A stretch of DNA of 24,729 bases from CAXSEF01 sp964236535 (GTDB lineage Bacteria > Pseudomonadota > Alphaproteobacteria > Acetobacterales > Acetobacteraceae), in assembly GCA_964236535.1 (NCBI GenBank), contig CAXSEF010000045.1:1-24729 (forward strand), read 5' to 3'. A program made the position numbers and the translations under genes. Positions 16,730-24,102 of the stretch are shown here, one piece after another; the stretch's first letter is position 1; each line of letters opens with the position of its first letter. A model generated the notes under the pieces. It was not told the DNA's origin. It worked only from the letters and a program-made list of their open reading frames with translations, and ran no database searches.

Positions 16730-16955
16730 TTAAATAAGACAACTTTCTTTATTAGTATAATATACTAATAAGTAAATAAATAATATTTTATGACTTATGA
16801 TTCTAAATAAATACGACCATTTGGCATCTTAGCGCCTTGTCCTGTTGGATGCCGCCACCGTGGCTTCCGCCTCGGCAGGCAGCATACAGCACCGCTCAAA
16901 CACTGAATTACAAGAAAGTCATGATCTTACGAAACAAGTATTGGTTGGCACTGCC
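16730..16955 (-). promoter_or_regulatory. AT-rich upstream region of cas3
   Basis: No gene is supported here. From about 16733 to 16815 the DNA is strikingly AT-rich in an otherwise GC-rich neighbourhood, as expected for a promoter or an H-NS-like silencer target. It includes a 23-bp palindrome (16749-16771). Several -10-like hexamers (TATACT, TAAAAT) occur on the minus strand, but I cannot choose one. The rest, toward 16955, is the short tail between cas3 and the relaxase gene. Confidence 0.6.
16749..16771. promoter_or_regulatory. 23-bp perfect palindrome upstream of cas3, candidate operator
   Basis: Arms TTATTAGTATA and TATACTAATAA are exact inverted copies around a single central A. The right-hand edge as transcribed lies 19 bp before the cas3 ATG, overlapping the place expected for a promoter -10 (TATACT on the minus strand). 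A dimeric repressor or activator bound here would control the cas genes. Confidence 0.65.
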
Positions 16956-19900
16956 CTATATGTGCAATCCTCGCCGCTGTCCCTGACGCTCGCGTTGTGC
17001 CTCCCGCTGAGCTGCAGCTGCACCAGCGCGCTCGCCTGCCTTCAAGCTCACTGTCAGCTCGGCTACCCTGTCCAGCGCTGGCCGCTGCTCGGGTGCTACG
17101 AATGGCGCCATGACTGCGCTCGCACGTTCCCCAGCCCGCAGCATGGCGCGCACAACGTCTTCCCCAAGCCGCCGCGTCACGGTCGCACCAAATGCACCCA
17201 GCTCACCTGAGACACGCTCATCCCTCTGCACAACCCGCCACGCCTCGCTGCGAGCTTGTTCATCCTTCGCCGTGGCCACGACGCCGATCGCTGCTTCAGC
17301 CACGGCGGATAGGCGTGGGATGCCGGTCGCATCTGCCGCACGCTGCTCCCCAACGCCGGCGCGGTAGTTCCTCTCCGCTTGTGCCTCCGCTGCGCCGATC
17401 CGCTCCAGGCTTGGCCCGATGGCCCCAGCCACGCGCTGCGCTGTCTCCCGCTCCGCCCGGGCCTTTGCCCCCGCGAAGAACCCTTCCTTGCCCCGCAGCT
17501 CGCCGAACTGCTCCGGCTCGCGCGTCACCCGGGCCGCGGCACTCGTCCACCCCTGCCGCTTGACCAGATCGTCTAGTGCCGCTCGAGCTGCGTGTGGATC
17601 GCGGTAAATCCCCTGCAGGTAGCTCCACCGGGCGTCCCGCTCACGCTGCACCGCCTTGTCAGCCGCCACCACGGCCGCGACCTCGCCGGGGCTGGCACTG
17701 CGCCCCAGACTGTCCCGTCCCTGCCCTGACGGGTCCACGTAGGGCGGGATGAGCCAGCTCTGGGTCGTGGCGGGCGAAGTGGCAAAGGAAACTTGGTCCT
17801 GACCCGCATGCAGCGTGTCACGCTCGCCAGCCTGAGTGCTGCCTGCCTGGACGGTCCTGCTCGGCATCGGACGTGCAGTGCCTGTGTGCGCCGCCTTCGC
17901 CGCGTCGCGCCCGACCTCAGCTCGCTGCCGTAGCTCCGGCCTCAGCTCGTCCGCCGTGGCCCATGCGACGGAGGCGGCGCGCACCTCGCCACGGCCCATC
18001 TGCCGCGCGAGCTGCCGGGCATCCCTGGCCGTGTCCTCGGCCACGAACACCTGCGCGCTCTCCCGCTGCCGGGTCAGCGCCACGTAACTCGCTGCTGCCC
18101 GCCAATGGTGGGTGTGCAGCAGATACGTGTGGTCCAGCGTCTTGCCCTGGCCCTTGTAGATCGTCCCCGCGTAGCCGTGCCGGAAGCCCTCGAACTCCGC
18201 CGCTGCCCAGGTGACCTCCCGACCCAGGGCACCGGCCGCCGCGTCCAGCCGTGCCGTGAGCTGCCCGGTGCGCGCGTCGATGCCGGTGATCACCCCGGCG
18301 TTGCCGTTGTAGAGGTGGCGCTTCTTGTCCGTGTCGGTGAACTGCACCCGGTCGCCCACCGCGAAGTCCGCCGCTCCGTGCTTCGTCTCGAACCGCACGT
18401 CCGGGCTGCCCAGCTCGCCGCGGTCGCGCCGCACCTGGCGCAGCTCCGCGTTGACCTGCGACACGTCGGCATTGGTGTAGGCAAACACGAACCGGCTCGT
18501 CTTCGGGTCGGCCAGCGTGTCCGCCTTCCACCGCGCCACCAGCGCCGCCCGCGCCTCGTCCTGGTCCGCCGTCCAGGTAATCGCGCCGTGCCGGTCGTAG
18601 GCGTTCACGGCGGTGTCGAACCGGCCCTCCGCCAGGTCGCGCGCCGCCTGCCGCTGCCAGTCTACCTTCTGCCGCGTCACTTCGGTGATCTCGGCCGCCC
18701 CGTGGCGCTGCCGCAACTCGGTGAACAGTCCGCCCCGCTCGATGCTGGCGAGCTGGCGATCGTCGCCGGCCAGGATCACCTTGGCCCCGGCCCGCCTGGC
18801 CTCGCCCAGCAGCTCGCCGGTCACCCGGCTGTCCAGCATCGCCGCCTCGTCCACCACCACCACGGTGCGCCGGTCCCAGCTCGTGCGCCCGTTCTTGAGC
18901 CCGAACAGGGCAGAGTGGACCGTCCCCGCCTCGGTGAACCCGTCCGCCTTCAGGTCCTGCGCCACGGCGTTGGTCGGGGCCAGGCCGACCACCCGATGCC
19001 CGGCCCGCTCGTGCGCCTCGCGCACCGCCGCCAGCGTGTAGCTCTTCCCCGTGCCGGCCCTGCCTTCCACCAGCTTCAGCCCGCCACCCGCGACCGCATG
19101 CTCAAACGCCGCGCGCTGGTCCTCCCGCAGCGTGCGCGACCCTAGCGCCGCGTCCCGGTGCCGAGTTGTCACGCCCCGATGGTGCCCGACCCCGGCCACC
19201 GCTACCCCGTCCGCCAGCGCCGCACGCTCCTGATCGCGTACTGTGCCGGTGGTGAACCGCCCTGCTGCCTCGCCCGTCTCCCGATTGTGGAGTGGCAGCA
19301 CATCCTTGTGGCCCATTACCGCCGCCTTCGCGACGGAGATGTCCTGGACCTGCGCCGCATCAGGCGTCCCGTCCGGTCCGGCTCCAAGGTGCTTAGCTAG
19401 GTAGCAATCCAACTCCCGCTCGGTGAACGTCGCGTTGTTCCGCGTCAGCGCCGCCAGCACCTGCTCCGGGTCCCGCGCAGCCGCCTCGTTGGTCGTGCGC
19501 AACGCCTCCGCACGTGCCACGGCCGGGCTGTCCACCTTGCGCATCCGCACCGGGCCAATGTGCTCGCCGGGGTGCGCCGCCGTCGCGTCCACCCGCAGCT
19601 CGATGCCGTGCTCCTGGAAGTAGCGGTCCTGGTGCACCCGCCACGTCTCACCCCACGCCTCGGCATCAGTCACCACGCTGCGGGTGCCCGCCTTGCGCAC
19701 CTCCGGGTCCAGGTCGCGCGCCTTCTTCGCAGCGAGCTGGCCCCCCTCGATACGCCGCGTGGTGATCAGGAGGTGGGCATGCCAATTGGTATGGTCGCCG
19801 CCGGTGCCCTCGCTCCAGGCGCCCTCGCCTTCCCCGCGCTCCTTGTGCGGCGCGTGCACGTCGAGCTGCACGGCGAGGCCCTTGGAAACGAAATGCTCTG

Positions 19901-20234
19901 CCGCGAACGATCGGGCCAGCTCGATCCGGTCCTCCGTCGAGAGGACCCGGTCGGCCGGCAGCGCCAATACGACCTCGCGGGCCACCTGCGCGTCCTTGCG
20001 CCGTTCCGTCGCTTCGGCCGCGTTCCACAGAGTCGCAGAATTGCCGAGACGGGCGTCCGCACCTTCGGGCAGCAGCACCTCGTGGTGCGCGGGTGCGTCG
20101 CGGTGCCGAAAGTGGAACAGCTCGCCGGTGCGCTCGGCCGTGATCGCGTCGCGGGCGTTATAGGCCGCCGAGCGCACGGCGTTGCCGCCGGACGTGCGGG
20201 ACAGGTAGCGGGCGCGGGCGAATGCAATGGCCAC
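16956..20234 (-). CDS. traA: Ti-type conjugative relaxase-helicase TraA
   Basis: Nicks plasmid or element DNA at oriT, stays covalently attached to the strand and unwinds it for transfer. It is 1,092 aa from the GTG at 20234, the start giving VAIAFARARYLSRTSGGNAV, which is the usual TraA beginning; the frame is open to 20336. The N-terminal MobA/MobL relaxase (about 1-220) has Tyr25 in SAAYNAR, at the position of the catalytic Tyr25 of RSF1010 MobA, and the metal-binding HAHLL at about 152-156. A RecD-like helicase follows: GRAGTGKS at about 391-398, VVVVDEAAM at about 458-466 and YVALTRQRE later. The C-terminal part is Ala- and Arg-rich and probably coiled. The length is as expected for Ti-plasmid TraA. 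The gene ends 226 bp from the cas3 start. Confidence 0.95.
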   Translation of the reverse strand: MAIAFARARYLSRTSGGNAVRSAAYNARDAITAERTGELFHFRHRDAPAHHEVLLPEGADARLGNSATLWNAAEATERRKDAQVAREVVLALPADRVLSTEDRIELARSFAAEHFVSKGLAVQLDVHAPHKERGEGEGAWSEGTGGDHTNWHAHLLITTRRIEGGQLAAKKARDLDPEVRKAGTRSVVTDAEAWGETWRVHQDRYFQEHGIELRVDATAAHPGEHIGPVRMRKVDSPAVARAEALRTTNEAAARDPEQVLAALTRNNATFTERELDCYLAKHLGAGPDGTPDAAQVQDISVAKAAVMGHKDVLPLHNRETGEAAGRFTTGTVRDQERAALADGVAVAGVGHHRGVTTRHRDAALGSRTLREDQRAAFEHAVAGGGLKLVEGRAGTGKSYTLAAVREAHERAGHRVVGLAPTNAVAQDLKADGFTEAGTVHSALFGLKNGRTSWDRRTVVVVDEAAMLDSRVTGELLGEARRAGAKVILAGDDRQLASIERGGLFTELRQRHGAAEITEVTRQKVDWQRQAARDLAEGRFDTAVNAYDRHGAITWTADQDEARAALVARWKADTLADPKTSRFVFAYTNADVSQVNAELRQVRRDRGELGSPDVRFETKHGAADFAVGDRVQFTDTDKKRHLYNGNAGVITGIDARTGQLTARLDAAAGALGREVTWAAAEFEGFRHGYAGTIYKGQGKTLDHTYLLHTHHWRAAASYVALTRQRESAQVFVAEDTARDARQLARQMGRGEVRAASVAWATADELRPELRQRAEVGRDAAKAAHTGTARPMPSRTVQAGSTQAGERDTLHAGQDQVSFATSPATTQSWLIPPYVDPSGQGRDSLGRSASPGEVAAVVAADKAVQRERDARWSYLQGIYRDPHAARAALDDLVKRQGWTSAAARVTREPEQFGELRGKEGFFAGAKARAERETAQRVAGAIGPSLERIGAAEAQAERNYRAGVGEQRAADATGIPRLSAVAEAAIGVVATAKDEQARSEAWRVVQRDERVSGELGAFGATVTRRLGEDVVRAMLRAGERASAVMAPFVAPEQRPALDRVAELTVSLKAGERAGAAAAQREAQRERQGQRRGLHI

Positions 20235-20370
20235 CTGGGCACTCTTGTCTACCTTCCTGCCCTGCGCAAGCCGCGTTGCCCTTGCAACGCATATTGCGTC
20301 TGCACCACTTCGCTCGCTAACGCTTACTCCGGACAAAACCCGCTGCGCGCGCTATCTGCTACGGTAAGGC
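20235..20370. promoter_or_regulatory. divergent intergenic region, candidate oriT
   Basis: The region lies between the preferred traA start and the divergent small gene. It contains a perfect 7-bp hairpin, GCGTTGC and GCAACGC around CCTT (20273-20290), followed by ATATTGCG. At the right edge is ACGGTAAGGCATGCCC, which loosely recalls the GGTAAGTGCGCCC nick region of RSF1010-type (MOBQ) origins. In Ti-type systems oriT lies next to the traA gene. The nick site cannot be proved from sequence. Confidence 0.4.
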
Positions 20371-20805
20371 ATGCCCGATTCCTCTCCCCTGATTGACGAT
20401 GCCCTCGCGTTCTTCCACGACATGGTCGAGCCGACCGTTGCCGAATTTATGGTTGATTGTGCCGACAAGCGGCGTGGGTGCCTTGCTTGCCTTGCCCTGG
20501 CTAGCATGACGGAGCACTACGTCCGATCCAGGCTTTGTGGAACGGAACAAGCCAAAGCGTTCAAAGCCGCCATACGTAACGAGAACAAGGCTGTGGGGTG
20601 GATCGCCGACGTAGCTAATGCTACCCGGCACGTCGTACGGCTTGCCAAACACGATGCTATCAGCTTTGACAACATTAAGGTGATGGAGATGGGTCGGTGC
20701 GGTGTTCTGCGCTGCGACTGGCCCATCAACGGTGAAGAAGTTCTCGTTGGTCCAGACCACGAATGGCGCCTGGGGGAGCTGATCGAATGCACCATGGATT
20801 TCTAG
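20371..20805 (+). CDS. hypothetical protein beside traA
   Basis: A 144-aa soluble protein with no family I can name. It starts at an ATG with AAGG just upstream. The first part is helical (ALAFFHDMVEPTVAEFMVDC, then ACLALASMTEHYVRSRL), and the middle holds WIADVANATRHVVRLAKH, a helical pattern with a conserved-looking Asn and Arg-His that recalls small HEPN-like helical proteins; the C-terminus is short beta strands. No membrane segment. The gene is divergent from traA and convergent with the cupin gene. It is likely cargo or accessory to the conjugative element; the HEPN likeness is a weak impression. Confidence 0.65.
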   Translation: MPDSSPLIDDALAFFHDMVEPTVAEFMVDCADKRRGCLACLALASMTEHYVRSRLCGTEQAKAFKAAIRNENKAVGWIADVANATRHVVRLAKHDAISFDNIKVMEMGRCGVLRCDWPINGEEVLVGPDHEWRLGELIECTMDF

Positions 20806-20841
20806 CGCCAGAAGCTGGGCCTGGAAACAGAAATCAGTCGC

Positions 20842-20869
20842 TAGAGCACTCCCTTGGTAAGGGAGTGTA
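20842..20869 (+). other. tRNA-Thr(GGT)-like anticodon arm between convergent genes, or a hairpin terminator
   Basis: CACTCCCTT and AAGGGAGTG form a perfect 9-bp stem around GGT. Within it, CTCCC-TTGGTAA-GGGAG has the exact shape of a tRNA anticodon arm reading Thr (GGT), and it is preceded by TCAGTCGCTAGAGCA, which differs from a usual D-arm TCAGTTGGTAGAGCA by two bases. No acceptor stem or T-arm follows, so it is not a tRNA gene. It may be an attachment-site remnant of an integrative element, or simply a symmetrical terminator without T-run between two convergent genes. Confidence 0.45.
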
Positions 20870-20896
20870 CCACAGCGTCGAGGCGGTCCATGTCAC

Positions 20897-21397
20897 TCAG
20901 CAGCTGCTGGTCCATAGCCTGGACAATGGACCTTCTGGACCAGAGACCGGATCGCTTGCCGGCAAAGGCACAGCGGCAATAGCCCGTGAAGCTGCCTCAT
21001 GTTCTTCAGGCTTGCCACGTCGCGTGTCGTAGGTCGAACCGCCCGGGTAGGCGCCGACCACCAGCAGGTCGTCCGTCTGGCCCATGTTCCGGTGCCCGAC
21101 CCCGGCAGGGATCATCACGACATCGCCGGCCCGCACCGTCACGGTCTGACTAGCTGGACCACCAAAGGCGACCTGCACCTCACCCCTGGCGATACCCAGC
21201 ACCTCGTGCGCGATGCTGTGGAAATGATGGTAGGTGAAGATGCCGTTGCGCCAGGCATTCGACCACCCGTTTGTCGCAAAGGTCCGTTCCATCGCGGCCG
21301 GATCGGACGCAGCCACGCCACGGTACACGAGCAAGGGCAGCACGGAGTTTGGGAAGCAGCCGTCATCGGCGAAGCGATAGGTTTCTGGTTGGGTCAT
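20897..21397 (-). CDS. cupin-domain protein (YjlB-like)
   Basis: A 166-aa soluble single-domain cupin. The beta-barrel motifs are visible: YHHFHSIAHEVLGIARGEV (metal ligands of the HxH...E type) and later VRAGDVVMIPAGVGHRNMG, with the second His. The ending GAYPGGSTYDTRRGKPEEHE is the conserved tail of YjlB-type proteins. Their biochemical role is unknown. The gene runs opposite to its neighbours and is unrelated to conjugation by sequence, so it is probably cargo. A divergent promoter region separates it from traD. Confidence 0.88.
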   Translation of the reverse strand: MTQPETYRFADDGCFPNSVLPLLVYRGVAASDPAAMERTFATNGWSNAWRNGIFTYHHFHSIAHEVLGIARGEVQVAFGGPASQTVTVRAGDVVMIPAGVGHRNMGQTDDLLVVGAYPGGSTYDTRRGKPEEHEAASRAIAAVPLPASDPVSGPEGPLSRLWTSSC

Positions 21398-21539
21398 GCG
21401 TCGAGAACGCCGGCCGTTGCAGTTGGTGTCCAGTACCGCCAGGACCGGTACGGATGCAGAATCTCATTGTTTAGGCTTGCCTGACTGGCGAACAACGGTT
21501 CGGCTGTGGGCTTCCCGACAACCGCGTCAAAGGCACGCA
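21398..21539. promoter_or_regulatory. cupin/traD divergent promoter region with inverted repeat
   Basis: 142 bp between divergent starts. GTACCG (21433-21438) and CGGTAC (21446-21451) are exact inverted copies separated by 7 bp, a spacing typical of dimeric regulator sites. They lie about 90 bp upstream of traD and 36 bp upstream of the cupin start. No clear promoter hexamers are assigned. Confidence 0.4.
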
Positions 21540-22052
21540 ATGGCCCGTACACTTGCCGAGCGCCTTCGCGCGCATGAACAATCTAAGGCCAAGTTGGCCG
21601 AGACCGAAGCCAAGCTCAAGGACGCCGGGCGCAAGCAGCGTACTCGCCGCCTGGTCGAGGCCGGCGCCCTGGCCGACAAGGTCGGCCTGCTCGATCTCGA
21701 CAGCAACGCCCTCTATGGCGCGCTACTCTCTCTTCGTGACGGTGCTGGCGACAAGGCACAGGTCGAGAAGTGGGCTGCCCTGGGCGGACGCAGCTTCGCC
21801 CGCGAGGCCACAGCCCGCGACGAGGGCAAGGAGCCCGTGCTGCTCACCTTCACGGTGGCGCTGGACAAGGACGTCACCACGACGCTGCGCAAGGCCGGCT
21901 TCCGCTACAGCCGGGTCATGCAACACTGGGAGGGCCTAGCCCGCTTCGACGAAGCCGCCAGCCTCGCCAGGGCCCATGGCGGCACCGCCCACCACGTCGG
22001 CGATACGGCCGGACGAGCGAAAGCCTCAAAGGCGGCAGAGGCCGCGGAGTGA
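21540..22052 (+). CDS. traD: conjugal transfer protein TraD (Ti-type)
   Basis: A 170-aa protein that opens the traD-traG transcript. The N-terminal part, LAERLRAHEQSKAKLAETEA and on, is a charged coiled coil, followed by RRLVEAGALADKVGLLDLD, the segment shared by Ti-type TraD proteins. The second half, PVLLTFTVALDKDVTTTLRK and HWEGLARFDEA, makes it longer than the about 70-aa classical TraD. The ATG at 21540 is preferred; the same frame is open back to 21396 but that stretch overlaps the cupin promoter. Its stop overlaps the traG start in GTGA, so translation is probably coupled. TraD is thought to help relaxosome assembly, but its role is poorly defined. Confidence 0.85.
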   Translation: MARTLAERLRAHEQSKAKLAETEAKLKDAGRKQRTRRLVEAGALADKVGLLDLDSNALYGALLSLRDGAGDKAQVEKWAALGGRSFAREATARDEGKEPVLLTFTVALDKDVTTTLRKAGFRYSRVMQHWEGLARFDEAASLARAHGGTAHHVGDTAGRAKASKAAEAAE

Positions 22053-24100
22053 TCCAGCGCGCCGGCTACGACTTGTTCCGGGTCGCGCTGCGCATCGCAC
22101 TCCAGCTCTGGCCGCTGTGGCTGTTCTGGTACGCCTGGTCCTTCGCCGACACCTTCTACCGCGATGTCATCCTGCTCGGCCCCGCCCAGCTCGGCGGCCT
22201 CTCTGCCGAGCAAATGACCTGGAACCAGTACGTGCTCTGGCGGGCTATCCCCGTGGCAGCCCTGGCCGGCCCCGCCCTGCTGACGTTCCTCGCCGTGCTG
22301 GCCTGCCGCGTCCGCCTGTTCGGCCGGCTGGTGGGGATCGCCGGCATTCTCGGCATGGCCATCCCCACGCTGCTGACCGTGCGCCCCGAGGCACTGCGTC
22401 TGACCGGGCTGCTCAACCAGGGCTACTCTCTCACCGACGTGCTCCAGAACGCCAACGCCGCCATGATCGCCGCCGGCGTGTTCGGTGCGGGGGTGGTGTA
22501 CCGGGCGATCATGACGCTGGGTCGGCCGTTACCGGTCGGCAGCCGCGGAGCGCCCCTCTTGCTCCGCGCCCGCTCCGACAATTTCGGCCATGCCGCCTGG
22601 CTGTCTATGCGCGATGCCCAGAAGCTGTTCCCCGGCCCGGACCCGGCCTATGGCGGCATCGTCGTCGGCGAGGCCTACCGGGTCGACGAGGACCGCAGCG
22701 CCCGCATGGCCTTCGATCCCGCCAGCAAGGCCAGCTGGGGCCGCGGCGGTACTGCCCCGCTGCTGGTCGACCCCTGCCGCACCGGACCCACCCACGCCCT
22801 CGTCCTCGCCGGCTCCGGCGGCCTCAAGACCACCTCGGTCGGCATCCCCACCCTGCTTGCCTGGACCGGTTCCGTCGTCGTGCTCGATCCCTCGCAGGAG
22901 ATCGGCCCCATGGTGACCGAGCACCGCCGCCAGGTCATGTCGCACAACGTCGTCACCCTCGACCCGGCCACCGCCAGGACCTCCGGCATCAACGTGCTGG
23001 ACTGGATCGACATCGCCTCGCCACTCGCTGAAAGCCACGTCACCGCCGTCGTCGGCTGGATTACCGGCGAGATCCGCCCCGGCACGTCCGGTGGCGGCGA
23101 GTTCTTCAAGGGCAGCGGGCAGGACCTCGTCGCCTGCCTGCTCGCCGACATGCTCTGGGACCCGGAAATCCCGCCCGCAGGCAAGACCCTGCGCAAGCTG
23201 CAGCGCCAGCTCGTCACCCCCGAGGACGGAATGCGCAAGCTCCTCGGCGACATCCACGAGCACTCCGCCTCGGCTATGGCGCGCGACCTCGCCGGCACCC
23301 TCAAGGGCGCGGTGGCGGAGACCTTCTCCGGCATCTACGCCAACGCCAACCGCGACGCCCGCTGGCTGTCCACCGCGGCCTATGCCGACCTGGTCTCCGG
23401 CGGCACAGAGGGCGCCCTGCTGGCCATGCGCACCGGCGACCTGGCGCGCGGCAAGACCACGGTCTTCCTGCAGATCCCGCTCACCGTGCTGCAGACCACC
23501 CCTGCCGTCGGCCGGGTGCTGGTCGGCGCCCTGCTCAACGCCGCCTACCAGGCGGACGGCCGGGTGCAGGGCCGCGTGCTGTTCCTGCTCGATGAGGTGG
23601 CCCGGCTCGGCTACATGCAGGTCCTCGAGCAGGCCCGCGACGCCGGCCGCAAATACGGCATCACCCTGCTGCTGCTCTACCAGTCCCTCGGCCAGCTCGT
23701 CGCCCAGTGGGGCCGCGAGGGCAAGCAGGCCTGGTACGACAGCACCTCCTGGCGCCTGTTCGCCGCCGTCCAGGACCCCGACACCGCCAGGGAGCTGTCC
23801 GCCATGTGCGGCGAGTATGGCGTCGTCTCCACCAGCCAGGGCGATACCGAGGGCAGCCAGGCCCGCTCCGGCATCGCCTCCAGCAGCTCCGGACGCTCGG
23901 AAAACCGATCCGAGATCAAGCGCGCCCTGATCAAGCCGGACGAGCTGACCCAGGACACCCGCACCGACGAGGCGTTCATCCTCGTGCGCGGCAGCAAGCC
24001 GCTGCGCTGCGGCCGGGCCGTCTGGTTCCGCCGCCCCGAATGGGCGGGCTTGGTCGGAGCCAACCGCTTCCACCGCGATGACCAGGACGCGGCGGACTGA
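22049..24100 (+). CDS. traG: type IV coupling protein TraG (VirD4 family)
   Basis: Inner-membrane ATPase that brings the relaxase-DNA complex to the type IV secretion channel. The protein has 683 aa, from the GTG overlapping the traD stop. Membrane segments are seen at about 11-32, 66-86, 95-110 and 135-152. The P-loop AGSGGLKTTS (254-263) is the TraG form with GGxKTTS, followed by VGIPTLLAW. Walker B is LFLLDEVARLG (511-521), and the RKYGITLLLLYQSLGQL segment and a Ser-rich C-terminal tail fit the family. No mating-pair formation (virB/trb) genes are in view. The next gene starts 2 nt after the stop. Confidence 0.95.
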   Translation: MIQRAGYDLFRVALRIALQLWPLWLFWYAWSFADTFYRDVILLGPAQLGGLSAEQMTWNQYVLWRAIPVAALAGPALLTFLAVLACRVRLFGRLVGIAGILGMAIPTLLTVRPEALRLTGLLNQGYSLTDVLQNANAAMIAAGVFGAGVVYRAIMTLGRPLPVGSRGAPLLLRARSDNFGHAAWLSMRDAQKLFPGPDPAYGGIVVGEAYRVDEDRSARMAFDPASKASWGRGGTAPLLVDPCRTGPTHALVLAGSGGLKTTSVGIPTLLAWTGSVVVLDPSQEIGPMVTEHRRQVMSHNVVTLDPATARTSGINVLDWIDIASPLAESHVTAVVGWITGEIRPGTSGGGEFFKGSGQDLVACLLADMLWDPEIPPAGKTLRKLQRQLVTPEDGMRKLLGDIHEHSASAMARDLAGTLKGAVAETFSGIYANANRDARWLSTAAYADLVSGGTEGALLAMRTGDLARGKTTVFLQIPLTVLQTTPAVGRVLVGALLNAAYQADGRVQGRVLFLLDEVARLGYMQVLEQARDAGRKYGITLLLLYQSLGQLVAQWGREGKQAWYDSTSWRLFAAVQDPDTARELSAMCGEYGVVSTSQGDTEGSQARSGIASSSSGRSENRSEIKRALIKPDELTQDTRTDEAFILVRGSKPLRCGRAVWFRRPEWAGLVGANRFHRDDQDAAD

Positions 24101-24102
24101 CC

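Noticed and set aside
22529..24073. A long minus-strand frame opposite traG
   Set aside because: Low-complexity Gly/Ala/Val translation of the strand opposite a well-supported gene, a usual product of high GC.
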